Below are positions 22,359-31,124 of a stretch of 32,017 bases of DNA, one piece after another; the stretch's first letter is position 1, and every line of letters starts with the position of its first letter. The DNA is taken from positions 1 to 32,017 of the forward strand of contig JAENWK010000015.1 in assembly GCA_016650045.1 (NCBI GenBank). The letters run 5' to 3'. The notes under the pieces are model-generated. The model had not been told where the DNA came from. It saw nothing but the letters and a program-made list of their open reading frames with translations, and searched no databases. Both the position numbers and the translations under genes were made by a program. Source of the DNA: Eubacteriaceae bacterium. Its GTDB lineage: Bacteria > Bacillota > Clostridia > Eubacteriales > Eubacteriaceae.

Positions 22359-23009
22359 TTATACCAAAAATACAAGATGATCATATTTAAGTGAATTAGC
22401 AATTCCAACTGATTTTAATAAGATGCTGTCAACAACGTTCTTATCTATACGAAGCATTAAAGGTATCAATGCTTCAATTAGATTTGATATTTCATAGGGT
22501 GATATGGTTAAATGGTTTTTGAAATAATTGAGAAAAAATTCTCGCCGTGATCCTGCATCGAGAATTGTTATCAAATAGAATTGTTCTTCAGGTATGACCA
22601 AATTAAATTCATCAATAAAATTCTTAAAAATAGGTCCTATGATATGTTTGTTTACCCGAAAATTAGATTTGTTTTCTAAGACCTGATAATAAAAACTTGC
22701 ATTTTTCTCATCACTAAGAATAATTTGGTAATAAATTTTTGAAAGCACTGCCTGTTTTAAAAAATATGAATTTTTCAAATTAGGGTAACTTTCCAAAATA
22801 AAATGATCAATGTTATTAAAAAAACTTTTGTATATTTCATATACAAGCATATCTTTTGTCTTAAAATAGTATGTGAAAATACCAGCAGGTACGTCGATTT
22901 CACTGAATATCTTAGAAATTGTCGTTGCTTTGTAACCGTGGTGATAAAAATTATATTTTGCTGACTGGAGAATTAGATCTCGTGTCGTTTCATTGTTATT
23001 TGCTTTCAT
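22359..23009 (-). CDS. TetR/AcrR-family regulator
   Basis: This 216-residue protein starts at ATG 23009 after GAAGAAGGAAAAAC. The N-terminal TetR HTH is clear: TRDLILQSAKYNFYHHGYKA, TTISKIFSEIDVPAG and then FTYYFKTKDMLVYEIY (residues 9-60). The remaining helical domain is AT-rich and not assignable to a ligand class. It is divergent from the MFS-methyltransferase operon across a 400-bp spacer and is the obvious candidate regulator of it. The inducer may be the methyl-group donor imported by the MFS protein. That link rests on gene order only. Confidence 0.85.
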   Translation of the reverse strand: MKANNNETTRDLILQSAKYNFYHHGYKATTISKIFSEIDVPAGIFTYYFKTKDMLVYEIYKSFFNNIDHFILESYPNLKNSYFLKQAVLSKIYYQIILSDEKNASFYYQVLENKSNFRVNKHIIGPIFKNFIDEFNLVIPEEQFYLITILDAGSRREFFLNYFKNHLTISPYEISNLIEALIPLMLRIDKNVVDSILLKSVGIANSLKYDHLVFLV

Positions 23010-23410
23010 GAATGTTTTTCCTTCTTCAATATAATAAAAAGATTATATAACAATATAATAAGTTAATCAAATTTATTAATCATAAGTAAGATCCAGGATG
23101 CCTCCTATGAAAGCACCGTCAATCAGGCAATAATGCTAGATAAGAGTGCTAAATAATAGAAATACGATATTTTACAAATATATATTGACTGAAATCGATT
23201 TCTGATGTAATCTATAATAGATAAGTATAAAATTATTATATTATATGAATGTAAACGAATAAATAATAAAAATAAATAATAAAATTAACAAGATATATTA
23301 TTCCATGAAGTTTCATTATTCCTTTTTTCAAAGTATAATGTTAATAAATTTTTTAGTAGCTACGAAAAATTTTATTTTATAAATCACAAAATAATAATGG
23401 AGGAATTTTA
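23010..23410. promoter_or_regulatory. Divergent tetR/MFS intergenic region with palindrome
   Basis: This very AT-rich 400-bp spacer has no gene. It contains the perfect 12-bp palindrome GAAATCGATTTC (23191-23202) directly after TTGACT (23185-23190), with TATAAT at 23213-23218. That is 22 bp from the TTGACT, too long for a standard spacer, so the hexamers may belong to different promoters. The palindrome is a candidate TetR operator. The long 5' leader (about 190 bases to the MFS start) shows no recognisable riboswitch. Confidence 0.45.
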
Positions 23411-24610
23411 ATGGAAAACGAAAAAAAGAAAGTTTCAAAATGGTTAGTTCTTATATTACTAACCGCCGCATTTATGGGATCTTTTGCTGCACGAATGATA
23501 TGGTCACCATTTATTGCGTCCGCATCAACTGAACTTGGAATTCAAGCTGCCCAGGCAGGATTATTTGTATCGATGTTCTACATTGGTTATATGATCACTC
23601 AATTACCCGGTGGTATTTTAGCTGATCGATTTGGAGTCAAATATGTTTTATCAATATCTGTTTTAATAACTGGTGTTTTTACATTGCTGGTTGCTTATAT
23701 CGATTCTTACACGGTTGGTTTAATATTTCGATTACTCGCGGGTCTTGGATCAGGTACCATTGTTGCCTGTTCATCCAGGGTGATTGCAAGCTCTTTCGAG
23801 CCGCAAAAGCGGGGAACCCCAATGGGTATATTTTTCTCAGCATCAATGGCGGGTTTATTATTAGCCAATACCATTGCCCCCATTGCTTTAAGTCTTGGGA
23901 CTTGGCGGATTGGGTTCACCTGGTTAGGTATCGGTTTGATGTTGCTGGCAGTACTATTATTTGTCATACTTGAAAAACAGCCCAAAAAAGAAATAACAGA
24001 GACCGTTTTTGGTGGTTTGGCGACGGTTTTTAAATCAAAAAATATTTTGATTATGGCATTTGTCGGTTTTACCTATATTTGGTTGGTACTTGCGTTTGCA
24101 ACCTGGGCTAATCGTTACATGGCATCTATAGGGATTGAACCGGCGACTGCTTCGGGTATTATGCGTTGGTATAGTTTATCAGCAATGATTGCTGTCTTTA
24201 TCGGAGGTTGGGTTGTTGATGCATTAAAGATAAACCGCGTCTATTTTGTTGCCAGTCTTTTTGTCTGTATGATCATCGCCACCTTTATTTTTGCCGCACA
24301 ATCCACTGTGATGGGTTTAACGATTGCTGCGATTGTTTATGGCTTTGTATCCTATTTGCCAAATTCAAATCTTACAAGTTTAGTTGTCGATTATGCAGGA
24401 GTTGAACATGCAGGTACCGCTGTTGGCGGAGCAAACTTCACCTGGCAACTGGGTGCGGTTCTCAGCCCTGTTATTGCAGGAGCAATGTTTCAATCGACTG
24501 GAAACTTTAGTTCAGTATGGCTATTATTGGCAGCGTTACCTGTATTGGGAACTATCGGTTTATTATTTTTAAATAAAAAAGTAAAAATCGTGAGTGAATT
24601 GAGTAAATAA
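23411..24610 (+). CDS. MFS transporter (ACS/nitrate-nitrite-porter-like)
   Basis: This 399-residue, 12-span major facilitator starts at ATG after TGGAGGAATTTTA. Features are FAARMIWSPFIASAS in TM1, the motif A loop GGILADRFGVKY, RLLAGLGSGTIVACSSRVIA in TM4 and a second-half segment (SYLPNSNLTSLVVDYAGVEH). The pattern resembles anion:cation symporters for organic acids rather than drug exporters. It is followed after 22 bp by the UroD-type methyltransferase, so it probably imports that enzyme's methylated substrate. Substrate is unknown. Confidence 0.8.
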   Translation: MENEKKKVSKWLVLILLTAAFMGSFAARMIWSPFIASASTELGIQAAQAGLFVSMFYIGYMITQLPGGILADRFGVKYVLSISVLITGVFTLLVAYIDSYTVGLIFRLLAGLGSGTIVACSSRVIASSFEPQKRGTPMGIFFSASMAGLLLANTIAPIALSLGTWRIGFTWLGIGLMLLAVLLFVILEKQPKKEITETVFGGLATVFKSKNILIMAFVGFTYIWLVLAFATWANRYMASIGIEPATASGIMRWYSLSAMIAVFIGGWVVDALKINRVYFVASLFVCMIIATFIFAAQSTVMGLTIAAIVYGFVSYLPNSNLTSLVVDYAGVEHAGTAVGGANFTWQLGAVLSPVIAGAMFQSTGNFSSVWLLLAALPVLGTIGLLFLNKKVKIVSELSK

Positions 24611-24632
24611 TCTGTTTCAGAAAGGATTTAAA

Positions 24633-25796
24633 ATGAATAAAAAAGAATTATTGAATTATCGTAAAAAGTTGTTTTCAGATGTTGCAAGTCATAAAATTCC
24701 TGATCGAGTGCCCCTTTGTCCTTTTGTTGAGACTTGGGCATTGCATTATGCAGGAATCAGCATCAAAGATGCGTTTTTAAATGACAACAATCTTTTATTT
24801 CAAGCCATCAAAAAATATACCGATGATGTACCTGTGGATGCTGTCGCAAGTATTTCAAATACTGTTCCTTTTAAGATGGGTATGAACTATGGTGGTGGCA
24901 TTTATACAGTGAATGATGATGGTGTTCAAATCAGAGGTTCCCATGGAAAACTTATGGATGGTGATGAGCTCATCGAATTATCAAAAGGTGCCCAGGAATT
25001 TTTTGCCAATAAATTAGCAGTGAGAAAATTCCCTCTATTGGATCAGAGCATTGAAAAAAATGTCGATTTAATCAAAAAATCGATTAAAGACATGAAAGAA
25101 TGGATGAATTATAATGGTGAAGTCATTGAGAGAATTGAAAATGAATTAGGCGTTCCAACAGTCATAAAAGCGACTAATTATATGCCGATGGACGCTGTTC
25201 TTGATTATCTCAGAGATTTCGTTGGAATTTCTTCTGATGTAAGAAAACGTCCTGAAGAATTATATGCAGCTTGTGAAGAACTATACAATTATATGATTGA
25301 AATGTTTTTAGATTCGAATTTACCGGTAGATGATAAATGGTTATTTTCGCCATTGCATTATCCTACATATATGCGGCCTAAAGATTTTGAAAAACTCTAT
25401 TTCCCATTTATGAAAAAATATATTGAAGAATTCAGTGTGAAAAGGGGAAATACCCTGCACTTCTTTATGGAAAACAATTGGATGCCATATTTAGATATTC
25501 TTCAAGATCTTCCGGAAGGTGCCAAAGTTATTGGACTATTTGAAACCGGTAATGCCAAAGAAATAAAAGAAAAGCTGAAAGGCCGAATGATTTATCATGG
25601 TGGTTTGAAAGTCACTGACCTGAAATTCAGTAAGAAGGAAGAAATTAAAGATATTGTTAAAAAGACTTTTGATGAATTAGCTCCAGGGGGTGGTTTTATA
25701 TATGGCACAGATTATAGTATGATGAATCTGAATGATGGAACCCCGGAAAACTTTATTGAAGCGATGTCTTTTGCTAAAGAGTATGGAAAATATTAG
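24633..25796 (+). CDS. Uroporphyrinogen-decarboxylase-fold methyltransferase
   Basis: This 387-residue protein starts at ATG after GAAAGGATTTAAA. It has the UroD TIM-barrel layout: the opening KIPDRVPLCPFVETWALHYA, YTDDVPVDAV near 65, the substrate-side strand segments WLFSPLHYPTYMRPKDFEKL, and GNTLHFFMENNWMPYLDILQ. The C-terminal PEGAKVIGLFETGN, GGLKVTDLKF and GGGFIYGTDYSMM complete the family pattern. True heme-pathway HemE is shorter and has other conserved Arg/Asp residues. Relatives of this length in acetogens are substrate-specific corrinoid methyltransferases for aryl-O-methyl or N-methyl donors. No corrinoid protein gene is adjacent, so the partner must be encoded elsewhere. The donor is unknown. 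Confidence 0.78.
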   Translation: MNKKELLNYRKKLFSDVASHKIPDRVPLCPFVETWALHYAGISIKDAFLNDNNLLFQAIKKYTDDVPVDAVASISNTVPFKMGMNYGGGIYTVNDDGVQIRGSHGKLMDGDELIELSKGAQEFFANKLAVRKFPLLDQSIEKNVDLIKKSIKDMKEWMNYNGEVIERIENELGVPTVIKATNYMPMDAVLDYLRDFVGISSDVRKRPEELYAACEELYNYMIEMFLDSNLPVDDKWLFSPLHYPTYMRPKDFEKLYFPFMKKYIEEFSVKRGNTLHFFMENNWMPYLDILQDLPEGAKVIGLFETGNAKEIKEKLKGRMIYHGGLKVTDLKFSKKEEIKDIVKKTFDELAPGGGFIYGTDYSMMNLNDGTPENFIEAMSFAKEYGKY

Positions 25797-25809
25797 GAGG
25801 AATTTAAAA

Positions 25810-25935
25810 ATGGATTATAATTTAATGGAAGCATTTGAAAAAGTTGTTAATGATTTGGTTGAAGATGGCATGACACAGGAGCAGGCCGAAGGCATTATGA
25901 AAAAAGTTATTTGGAATTTAATTTGTAGAATTTAA
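25810..25935 (+). CDS. 41-residue ORF at end of methyltransferase operon
   Basis: An excellent AGGAGGAATTTAAAA site and ATG lead into MDYNLMEAFEKVVNDLVEDG, then MTQEQAEGIMKKVIWNLICR and one more residue before TAA. It is helical and acidic and starts 13 bp after the methyltransferase. It could be a genuine small protein or the surviving start of a longer gene cut away on the 3' side. The last residues (WNLICRI) look less ordered than the rest. I do not recognise a family. The ORF is followed by a strong terminator at 25997. Confidence 0.55.
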   Translation: MDYNLMEAFEKVVNDLVEDGMTQEQAEGIMKKVIWNLICRI

Positions 25936-25996
25936 TGTACACAATCACATAAAATAATCGTTGCAAAAAAAGTTGACCTCCGGCTATTTACAATTT

Positions 25997-26032
25997 CAAG
26001 CTGCTAATATTTTTATTGGCAGCTTGATTTTT
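25997..26032 (+). terminator. Strong rho-independent terminator
   Basis: CAAGCTGC (25997-26004) pairs with GCAGCTTG (26019-26026). The stem extends inward through TAATA/TATTG to a TTTT loop, and ATTTTTTG follows. It ends the MFS-methyltransferase operon. Confidence 0.88.
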
Positions 26033-26052
26033 TGTTTAACCCGTCTTTCGAG

Positions 26053-26092
26053 TAAAAAAAGAGACATCCATCAAGTAACTGAAGAATGTCTC
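26053..26092 (-). terminator. Terminator of the adh-aor-moaD operon
   Basis: On the minus strand, GAGACAT (26092-26086) and ATGTCTC (26067-26061) form a stem followed by seven T. It lies about 100 bp past the moaD-like stop. Confidence 0.8.
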
Positions 26093-26193
26093 CTTTCGGT
26101 GTTGGCATTAAACCTAAAACAGATGGTTAAAGCTTCCTGAGTTTAAAGCAAAAACGTTATACATAAATTACATCAGTAAAATTGCGATTATAA

Positions 26194-26394
26194 TTAACCG
26201 CCTCCAAGTAGTTTTAAAATTGTTATTTTCATTTCATCCTGAGCCAACCGATGTCCTAAATTAAGCCGTGATAATACACAACCATCCACTATAACAATAT
26301 TCGCCCCTTCAATCACTACTCCAAATTTTTTAAAAGTTTTATCCAGAGTCAATCCTGGATAAAACTCATATTCTTTTTCATTAATAGTAATCAT
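26194..26394 (-). CDS. MoaD/ThiS-family sulfur-carrier-like protein
   Basis: This 66-residue ubiquitin-like protein begins MITINEKEYEFYPGLTLDKT and ends LKLLGGG with the C-terminal Gly-Gly needed for adenylation and thiocarboxylate formation. One extra Gly follows. Its ATG overlaps the aor stop by one base (TAATG), so it is translationally coupled. MoaD-like proteins next to aldehyde:ferredoxin oxidoreductases are thought to serve dithiolene formation of the tungsten pterin cofactor. Here it is the last gene of the operon. The size is slightly short for MoaD and fits ThiS-like carriers. Confidence 0.82.
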   Translation of the reverse strand: MITINEKEYEFYPGLTLDKTFKKFGVVIEGANIVIVDGCVLSRLNLGHRLAQDEMKITILKLLGGG

Positions 26395-28097
26395 TAGAAA
26401 TCAAACAATACTTCCAATTCCAAATCGTTAATGTCAAATACCGAACCAGTAGCAGGTGATCTGTCTGTATAAAAGAACTCAGGGAGACGATCATCTTTAG
26501 CTGTCATACCAGCCATTTGATTGTATCCTCTTTCTGTAAGAAGGGTAGTTACTCCCATGGTAGCCACGCGGGTAAAGTCTGAAGTTCCTCCATAAAGAGC
26601 TGCCATTAGTTCCCCAAGCAAAGGAAGAACAGGAACAGCATGAGCAAAAGCGAAAAGACACATCATACTGTCGGCAAAACACATAGCCACCTGTAATTTA
26701 CCGGAAGCATAGGCTTGACCCGTTCGACCAGCATCATCAAATGCTCGACCCATGGTAAGGCCTGCGGTGTGGTCGGCACCCATAGGACTAGTTGCATAGG
26801 TAATCCCCGTTCCTTTGGTGTTTCTGGGATCGTACCCTGCCATACTCTGGTGTTTAACGACTGGTATTCGCTTGCAGCCCAGGTGTAATCCCACAGCTTC
26901 ACAACCTTGACCAAGCAAATTCCCGAATTCTGTTCCCTCTTTCAATTCATTCAAAAGACCCATTACAGCAGGAATATCTCCCCACTCAATTTTCCCTGCA
27001 TCCATACATACTGCAATGGAATTGGCAGTTTCCATCGTATCCACACCGATGTCGTCACATAAACGATCCATTCGCGCAATGGCATCCAAATCTGAAATAT
27101 GACAATTCGGTCCGAATAATGCAATCGTTTCGTATTCAAAACCAGATGTTATATAATTTCCATTCGGATCATTGTAGCAATTAGAACAGTGAACCACACA
27201 CCCTGGTTGACAGGAGATCTTATTTTTTCCTCCGCCTGATTTCAGCTTATCTAAAAACGCTTGTGCGCCAACTTTTTCATAATCGCCAAAAAACTTCCCT
27301 GAAAAATTATCCACAGGTAAAATGCCGGAGGCACCGGAAATATCCGTTGTCGCAACGGTTCCAATAATACTGAATGGGTCGGTTTTTGCCCCTTCAGCGA
27401 TCACTTTATTAAGCTGTAAACAAACTTCTTTAAACTTTGTCTCATCAGCATAAGTCACTTTAAACTTTTCACTGGGTTCCTCAATAACCACAGCCTTTAG
27501 CCCTTTGCTACCCAAAACAGCAGCGATTCCTCCCCGGGCGGCAGCGCGGCTTGGGTGGCCTGATTTAAACTCGGTAATCTGAATCGAAGCATTTTTATAA
27601 AGACGTTCTCCTGCACAACCGATCGATATGACTGCACAATTATCACCATAAGTTTCTTTCATCGCTTCTGCAAACTCATAATTATTGACACCCTTATAAA
27701 TGGCAGCATCTTTAAGGGTTGCATTGCCATCGGCGCCGATGTGAAGTATCCATAATCCGCTTTCTTCTGGAACATCCAATACCTCAATCATTTTTATTCC
27801 TTGATTGGCCATTTGATAGGCGGCGTTTCCACCACTATTGCTTTCTTTAATTCCCCCGGTTAAAGGACTTTTCGAACCAATAGATAAACGATGTGCTGTT
27901 GTTAGCTTGGTTCCTGCAAAAAGACCCGTACAAATCACCACTCTATTTTGACTTCCAAGTGGATCACATTGAGGTGGAATACGTTTAATCATATATTGGG
28001 CAATCAGGCTTCTGCCCCCAAGTTCCGCTAAATCTTCCTCTATTTTGTCTTTTGTAACCGTGAGTTTTTTCATGTTAACAGTTAATTTTGACCACAT
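26394..28097 (-). CDS. aor: Aldehyde:ferredoxin oxidoreductase (tungsten pterin enzyme)
   Basis: The 567-residue enzyme starts at ATG 28097 behind AAGGAGGTATTGATATA. It has the AOR layout: N-terminal cofactor domain (GGRSLIAQYM, LTTAHRLSIGSKSPLTGGIK, ESNSGGNAAYQMA), then RAAARGGIAAVLGSKGLKAV. The cluster motif is CxxxCxxxCxxC (Cys296, 300, 304, 307: SCQPGCVVHCSNC), and the distal cluster Cys lies in FADSMMCLFAF. It catalyses reversible aldehyde oxidation to the acid with ferredoxin, using a bis-pterin W (or Mo) cofactor in the cytosol. It is co-transcribed with an iron alcohol dehydrogenase upstream and a MoaD-like gene downstream. The pair would interconvert alcohol, aldehyde and acid. Slightly shorter than well-known AORs (about 600). 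Substrate range unknown. Confidence 0.88.
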   Translation of the reverse strand: MWSKLTVNMKKLTVTKDKIEEDLAELGGRSLIAQYMIKRIPPQCDPLGSQNRVVICTGLFAGTKLTTAHRLSIGSKSPLTGGIKESNSGGNAAYQMANQGIKMIEVLDVPEESGLWILHIGADGNATLKDAAIYKGVNNYEFAEAMKETYGDNCAVISIGCAGERLYKNASIQITEFKSGHPSRAAARGGIAAVLGSKGLKAVVIEEPSEKFKVTYADETKFKEVCLQLNKVIAEGAKTDPFSIIGTVATTDISGASGILPVDNFSGKFFGDYEKVGAQAFLDKLKSGGGKNKISCQPGCVVHCSNCYNDPNGNYITSGFEYETIALFGPNCHISDLDAIARMDRLCDDIGVDTMETANSIAVCMDAGKIEWGDIPAVMGLLNELKEGTEFGNLLGQGCEAVGLHLGCKRIPVVKHQSMAGYDPRNTKGTGITYATSPMGADHTAGLTMGRAFDDAGRTGQAYASGKLQVAMCFADSMMCLFAFAHAVPVLPLLGELMAALYGGTSDFTRVATMGVTTLLTERGYNQMAGMTAKDDRLPEFFYTDRSPATGSVFDINDLELEVLFDF

Positions 28098-28131
28098 TAT
28101 ATCAATACCTCCTTTTTAATTTAGATCACTT

Positions 28132-29286
28132 CTAAGCATCAAAAGCTGCTTGAAGCATACTGGCAACCTTTGCTGCTGTTATACGATATGGTGCTATGGC
28201 AAATCCAGCATCGCCCGTCACCATAGGCGCAATAGCTATAACTTTTTCGAGATCGAATCCTAATTCCTTCATATTTGGTATATCTACAGATTTTATAAAT
28301 TCACGAAGGAGTTTATTAGCCAAAGCTCCGATTTCTTCCCAAGTTGCGTCCTCTTGAACCTTCTCACCAAAGCATTCACATATCATGGCTACGTTTTTCC
28401 ATTCTGATTTTGCTGAGTATTCAATGACTTCCGGCAAAACCAATGCACAAGCGAGTCCATGCGGAATGTGAAAAGTCGCTCCCAAAGAGTGACCGATGGA
28501 GTGTCCTAAATGAACCAAAGCATTTGAAAAAGCCATGCCTGCAAACATAGATGCATTTATCATTTTCTCTCTTGCCTCAAGATTTGATCCATCTTTATAG
28601 GCAATTGGTAGCCACTTAACGATATCACGAATTGCTTCTTTCGCTAAAGCATCAGACAAGGGATTGACTTGGCCTCCAGTCATACATTCTACAGCATGAG
28701 CCAAAGCATCGATCCCTGTTGCAGCCGTCATTTTTGCTGGAAGACCCAAGGTTAAATCCGGATCAATAAGAGCCAGCGTTCCAAGACAATGAGGGCCCAT
28801 AACGCTGTCTTTATTTCCTCTGGATGTACACGAGATAACAGCCATATTTGTTACTTCACTTCCGGTTCCGCTAGTCGTAGGAATAAAAATCATAGGCACT
28901 CCGGGTTTCAGATCGGTACGATAACCAAAATACTGTAAGATAGGTGGTGGATTATTAATAAGCGTATTGACGCCTTTTGCAGTGTCAATGGAACTTCCTC
29001 CTCCTACCGCTACAATACCGTCAATTTTTTCATTTCTGGCCAATTCTGCTACTTCTTCAACCAATATGTCCGGTGGATCGGCAAGAACATTGCCAAACAC
29101 AACAGTCTCGATACCTGCTGCTTGAATATTTTCAATTATTATATCCGCTATTCCAACATCCTTAAGTCCCTGATCATGAACCACCAAGACCTTTCGGCAA
29201 CCTAATGCTCTTGCTTTCATACCAACTCGTAGTGAAGCTCCGGACCCCATAAGTGCCGGAACAAATACATCATAATTCGTTATCAT
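28132..29286 (-). CDS. adh: Iron-containing (group III) alcohol dehydrogenase
   Basis: The start is taken at ATG 29286, with AAAGGAAAGACTAAC upstream. A GTG-started extension would lack a ribosome binding site. The 384-residue product has the NAD(P) motif GGGSSID (95-101), IPTTSGTGSEVT (135-146) and the iron ligands Asp193 and His197 (GIDALAHAVE), His262 (GHSIGH) and His276 (FHIPHG). This is the FucO/AdhB spacing. It reduces aldehydes or oxidises alcohols in the cytosol. It is first in the adh-aor-moaD operon, so aldehyde would pass to AOR. Its start region lies inside a 90-bp tandem duplication. The divergent PucR-type gene is the likely regulator. Confidence 0.9.
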   Translation of the reverse strand: MITNYDVFVPALMGSGASLRVGMKARALGCRKVLVVHDQGLKDVGIADIIIENIQAAGIETVVFGNVLADPPDILVEEVAELARNEKIDGIVAVGGGSSIDTAKGVNTLINNPPPILQYFGYRTDLKPGVPMIFIPTTSGTGSEVTNMAVISCTSRGNKDSVMGPHCLGTLALIDPDLTLGLPAKMTAATGIDALAHAVECMTGGQVNPLSDALAKEAIRDIVKWLPIAYKDGSNLEAREKMINASMFAGMAFSNALVHLGHSIGHSLGATFHIPHGLACALVLPEVIEYSAKSEWKNVAMICECFGEKVQEDATWEEIGALANKLLREFIKSVDIPNMKELGFDLEKVIAIAPMVTGDAGFAIAPYRITAAKVASMLQAAFDA

Positions 29287-29428
29287 GTTAGTCTTTCCTT
29301 TCTTTTTCAGATACACAAATTCTTCTAGACCAATCTACATAAGTGCCGGAATAAGTACATCATAATTCGTTATCATGTTAGTCTTTCCTTTCTTTTTCAG
29401 ATACACAAATTCTTCTAGACCAATCTAC
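29249..29428 (-). repeat. 90-bp tandem duplication of the adh start region
   Basis: Copy 1 (29249-29338) and copy 2 (29339-29428) are directly adjacent and differ at two positions that I can see (ACAAATAC versus ATAAGTAC). The unit contains the ribosome binding site, the ATG and the first 13 codons of adh. Confidence 0.95.
29335..29376 (-). CDS. 13-codon leader minigene created by the duplication
   Basis: In copy 2 the duplicated ribosome binding site (AAAGGA) and ATG at 29376 open MITNYDVLIPALM followed by TAG at 29337-29335. The peptide is the adh N-terminus with Phe-to-Leu and Val-to-Ile changes. It is stopped by the repeat junction. It would be translated ahead of adh if the transcript starts upstream. 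Whether it has any function is unknown. Confidence 0.5.
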   Translation of the reverse strand: MITNYDVLIPALM

Positions 29429-29492
29429 ACATATTCTATCAAAAATACATTTTTTTGTATACGGTTTCAATAGACGAATTCCCTCAGGATTT

Positions 29493-29511
29493 TTTATGCT
29501 TTGTGCATAAA
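29493..29511. promoter_or_regulatory. Inverted repeat in adh/PucR divergent region
   Basis: TTTATGC-TTTGT-GCATAAA (arms 29493-29499, 29505-29511) lies in the 170-bp spacer between the divergent operons. It is a candidate binding site for the PucR-type regulator. No convincing -35/-10 pair could be fixed for either gene. Confidence 0.45.
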
Positions 29512-29600
29512 CTACATAAATAACCCATTTCTTATGTAATTTTGAAAGGTTATGTGATAAAATAAGACAATGAATTAACTCAATTTTTAAGGAGACTGAT

Positions 29601-31124
29601 ATGCTTTTTTTAGAAATGGTGAATAAATTAAAAAAAAGTTATGAGATTGCTATTTCAGACTTTGATAACCAAACTTTAATCTTTGATGTTGTGCTTTTAA
29701 CCAGCGGTCAAGTCGATTGGTTTTCCAATACACTTTATATTGGCAGTCTTTCCCAAATCAATTTTCCCTTGGAACTGCCAATTGCGATACTTTCACCGGA
29801 TTGTGATGACTTTGAAAACATGCTTTCGCTAGGAAGCTGTTGGGGGATACTAAAAAGCGAATCTCTGAATGAAATTTACTATATGGCTAAAGAAATCCTC
29901 TACGAAAACCTGAAATCTCAAGCAATATCCTTTCAGGTTGCCCAAGCGGTGCTTGAGAGTAAAAATATTGTCTCACTCATGAATAAGGTAGCAGCTCTCA
30001 TTGGCAACGCCCTAATTCTTGTCGATTCAAATATGAAAGTGCTTGCCTATTCAACGATATATGAAATTATGGATCCTTTATGGCTTGAGAATATTAAACA
30101 AGGCCATTACTCCTACGATTTTATTAAAAAAGTTAAGTTCAATTCGGAAATGCAATCTTGGAGCAAAACAGGAGAGGATAATAAAACCATTACACTTAAT
30201 GGAGATATTCAGCCAAAACTGGTGAGCCGTATCACGAAAAATGGTCATTTAGTAGGAGGCTTGATTATGATCGCTCATCATACACCCATCCGTTCAATTC
30301 ATACCACCCAGCTGCCTCAAATTGCCAAGTTACTCTATGAATTTTTATGTATTTCCACAGAGAATGAAATTTACAAATCCGTTTACAGTTCGGCAATTGC
30401 TCATATTCTTTCTGAAGATAGTGAAAACGTTTCTCATGATCTGTTAATCTTGAACAAATCTGATTTCTCTTCTGGAATGAAGGTTGTGATTGCCCGTTTT
30501 ATTGTGCACACCAAAAATAGATTTCTAAAAAGATCTATCGGTCTTGAATTCGAAAGAATTTTTCAAAAGGGCTATTCATTTCAATATAAGAATTATATCG
30601 GTATTTTAGTGCCTGAAATTTCTTCTGATCAACGACATGCTTTGAGCGAATTAGCAATGCTTGAAAGCATTAACATAGGTATTAGCTGGCTATTTTTTGA
30701 TATTCTTGACTTAAAGAAATACTTTCATCAGTCCGTCGCCTCCATAAAACAAGCGCAACTTTTAAGGAAAACCAATCAGGTCCTGGATTACACGGACTAT
30801 GCTTTTTATCATCTACTTAATCAAATTTGGGGGCAAGCCTCCCTCAATACATTTTGTCATCCAGCTCTGATCATTTTAAAAGACTATGATAAAAATAATT
30901 CTGCTGATTTTTATAGAACTTTGGAGACATTTTTGTCTGCGAATAAAAACTTGAAAGATACCGCAGAGATTTTAAATCTGCACCGTAATTCTCTCACATA
31001 TCGGATCACACGAATTAGAGATCTTACGAGTTTGGATCTCAATGACAACAATACTGTTTTTTCTTTAATGTATTCATTTCGTTTAGTGCATTATCTTGAA
31101 GCTTCTGAGATATTCAATTTGTAA
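29601..31124 (+). CDS. PucR-family transcriptional activator
   Basis: This 507-residue protein starts at ATG after AAGGAGACTGAT. The N-terminal about 100 residues carry a PucR-type receptor-like domain. A middle GAF/CdaR-like region follows (about 105-250: NIVSLMNKVAALIGNALILV, GHLVGGLIMIAHH). The C-terminus is the PucR helix-turn-helix (about 440-500: ETFLSANKNLKDTAEILNLH, RNSLTYRITRIRDLTSLDLN). It is transcribed away from the adh-aor-moaD operon and presumably activates it in response to an alcohol, aldehyde or related metabolite. PucR regulators are known for purine and other catabolic operons. The ligand here cannot be read from sequence. Confidence 0.85.
   Translation: MLFLEMVNKLKKSYEIAISDFDNQTLIFDVVLLTSGQVDWFSNTLYIGSLSQINFPLELPIAILSPDCDDFENMLSLGSCWGILKSESLNEIYYMAKEILYENLKSQAISFQVAQAVLESKNIVSLMNKVAALIGNALILVDSNMKVLAYSTIYEIMDPLWLENIKQGHYSYDFIKKVKFNSEMQSWSKTGEDNKTITLNGDIQPKLVSRITKNGHLVGGLIMIAHHTPIRSIHTTQLPQIAKLLYEFLCISTENEIYKSVYSSAIAHILSEDSENVSHDLLILNKSDFSSGMKVVIARFIVHTKNRFLKRSIGLEFERIFQKGYSFQYKNYIGILVPEISSDQRHALSELAMLESINIGISWLFFDILDLKKYFHQSVASIKQAQLLRKTNQVLDYTDYAFYHLLNQIWGQASLNTFCHPALIILKDYDKNNSADFYRTLETFLSANKNLKDTAEILNLHRNSLTYRITRIRDLTSLDLNDNNTVFSLMYSFRLVHYLEASEIFNL

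Noticed and set aside
23220-23400. A riboswitch in the long leader of the MFS-methyltransferase operon
   Set aside because: The leader is almost pure A/T with no conserved core that I can match to cobalamin, SAM or other known classes.
24633-25796. Uroporphyrinogen decarboxylase HemE of heme synthesis
   Set aside because: It is longer than HemE, lacks the usual HemE N-terminal Arg-rich motif, and lies in a transporter operon with no tetrapyrrole genes.
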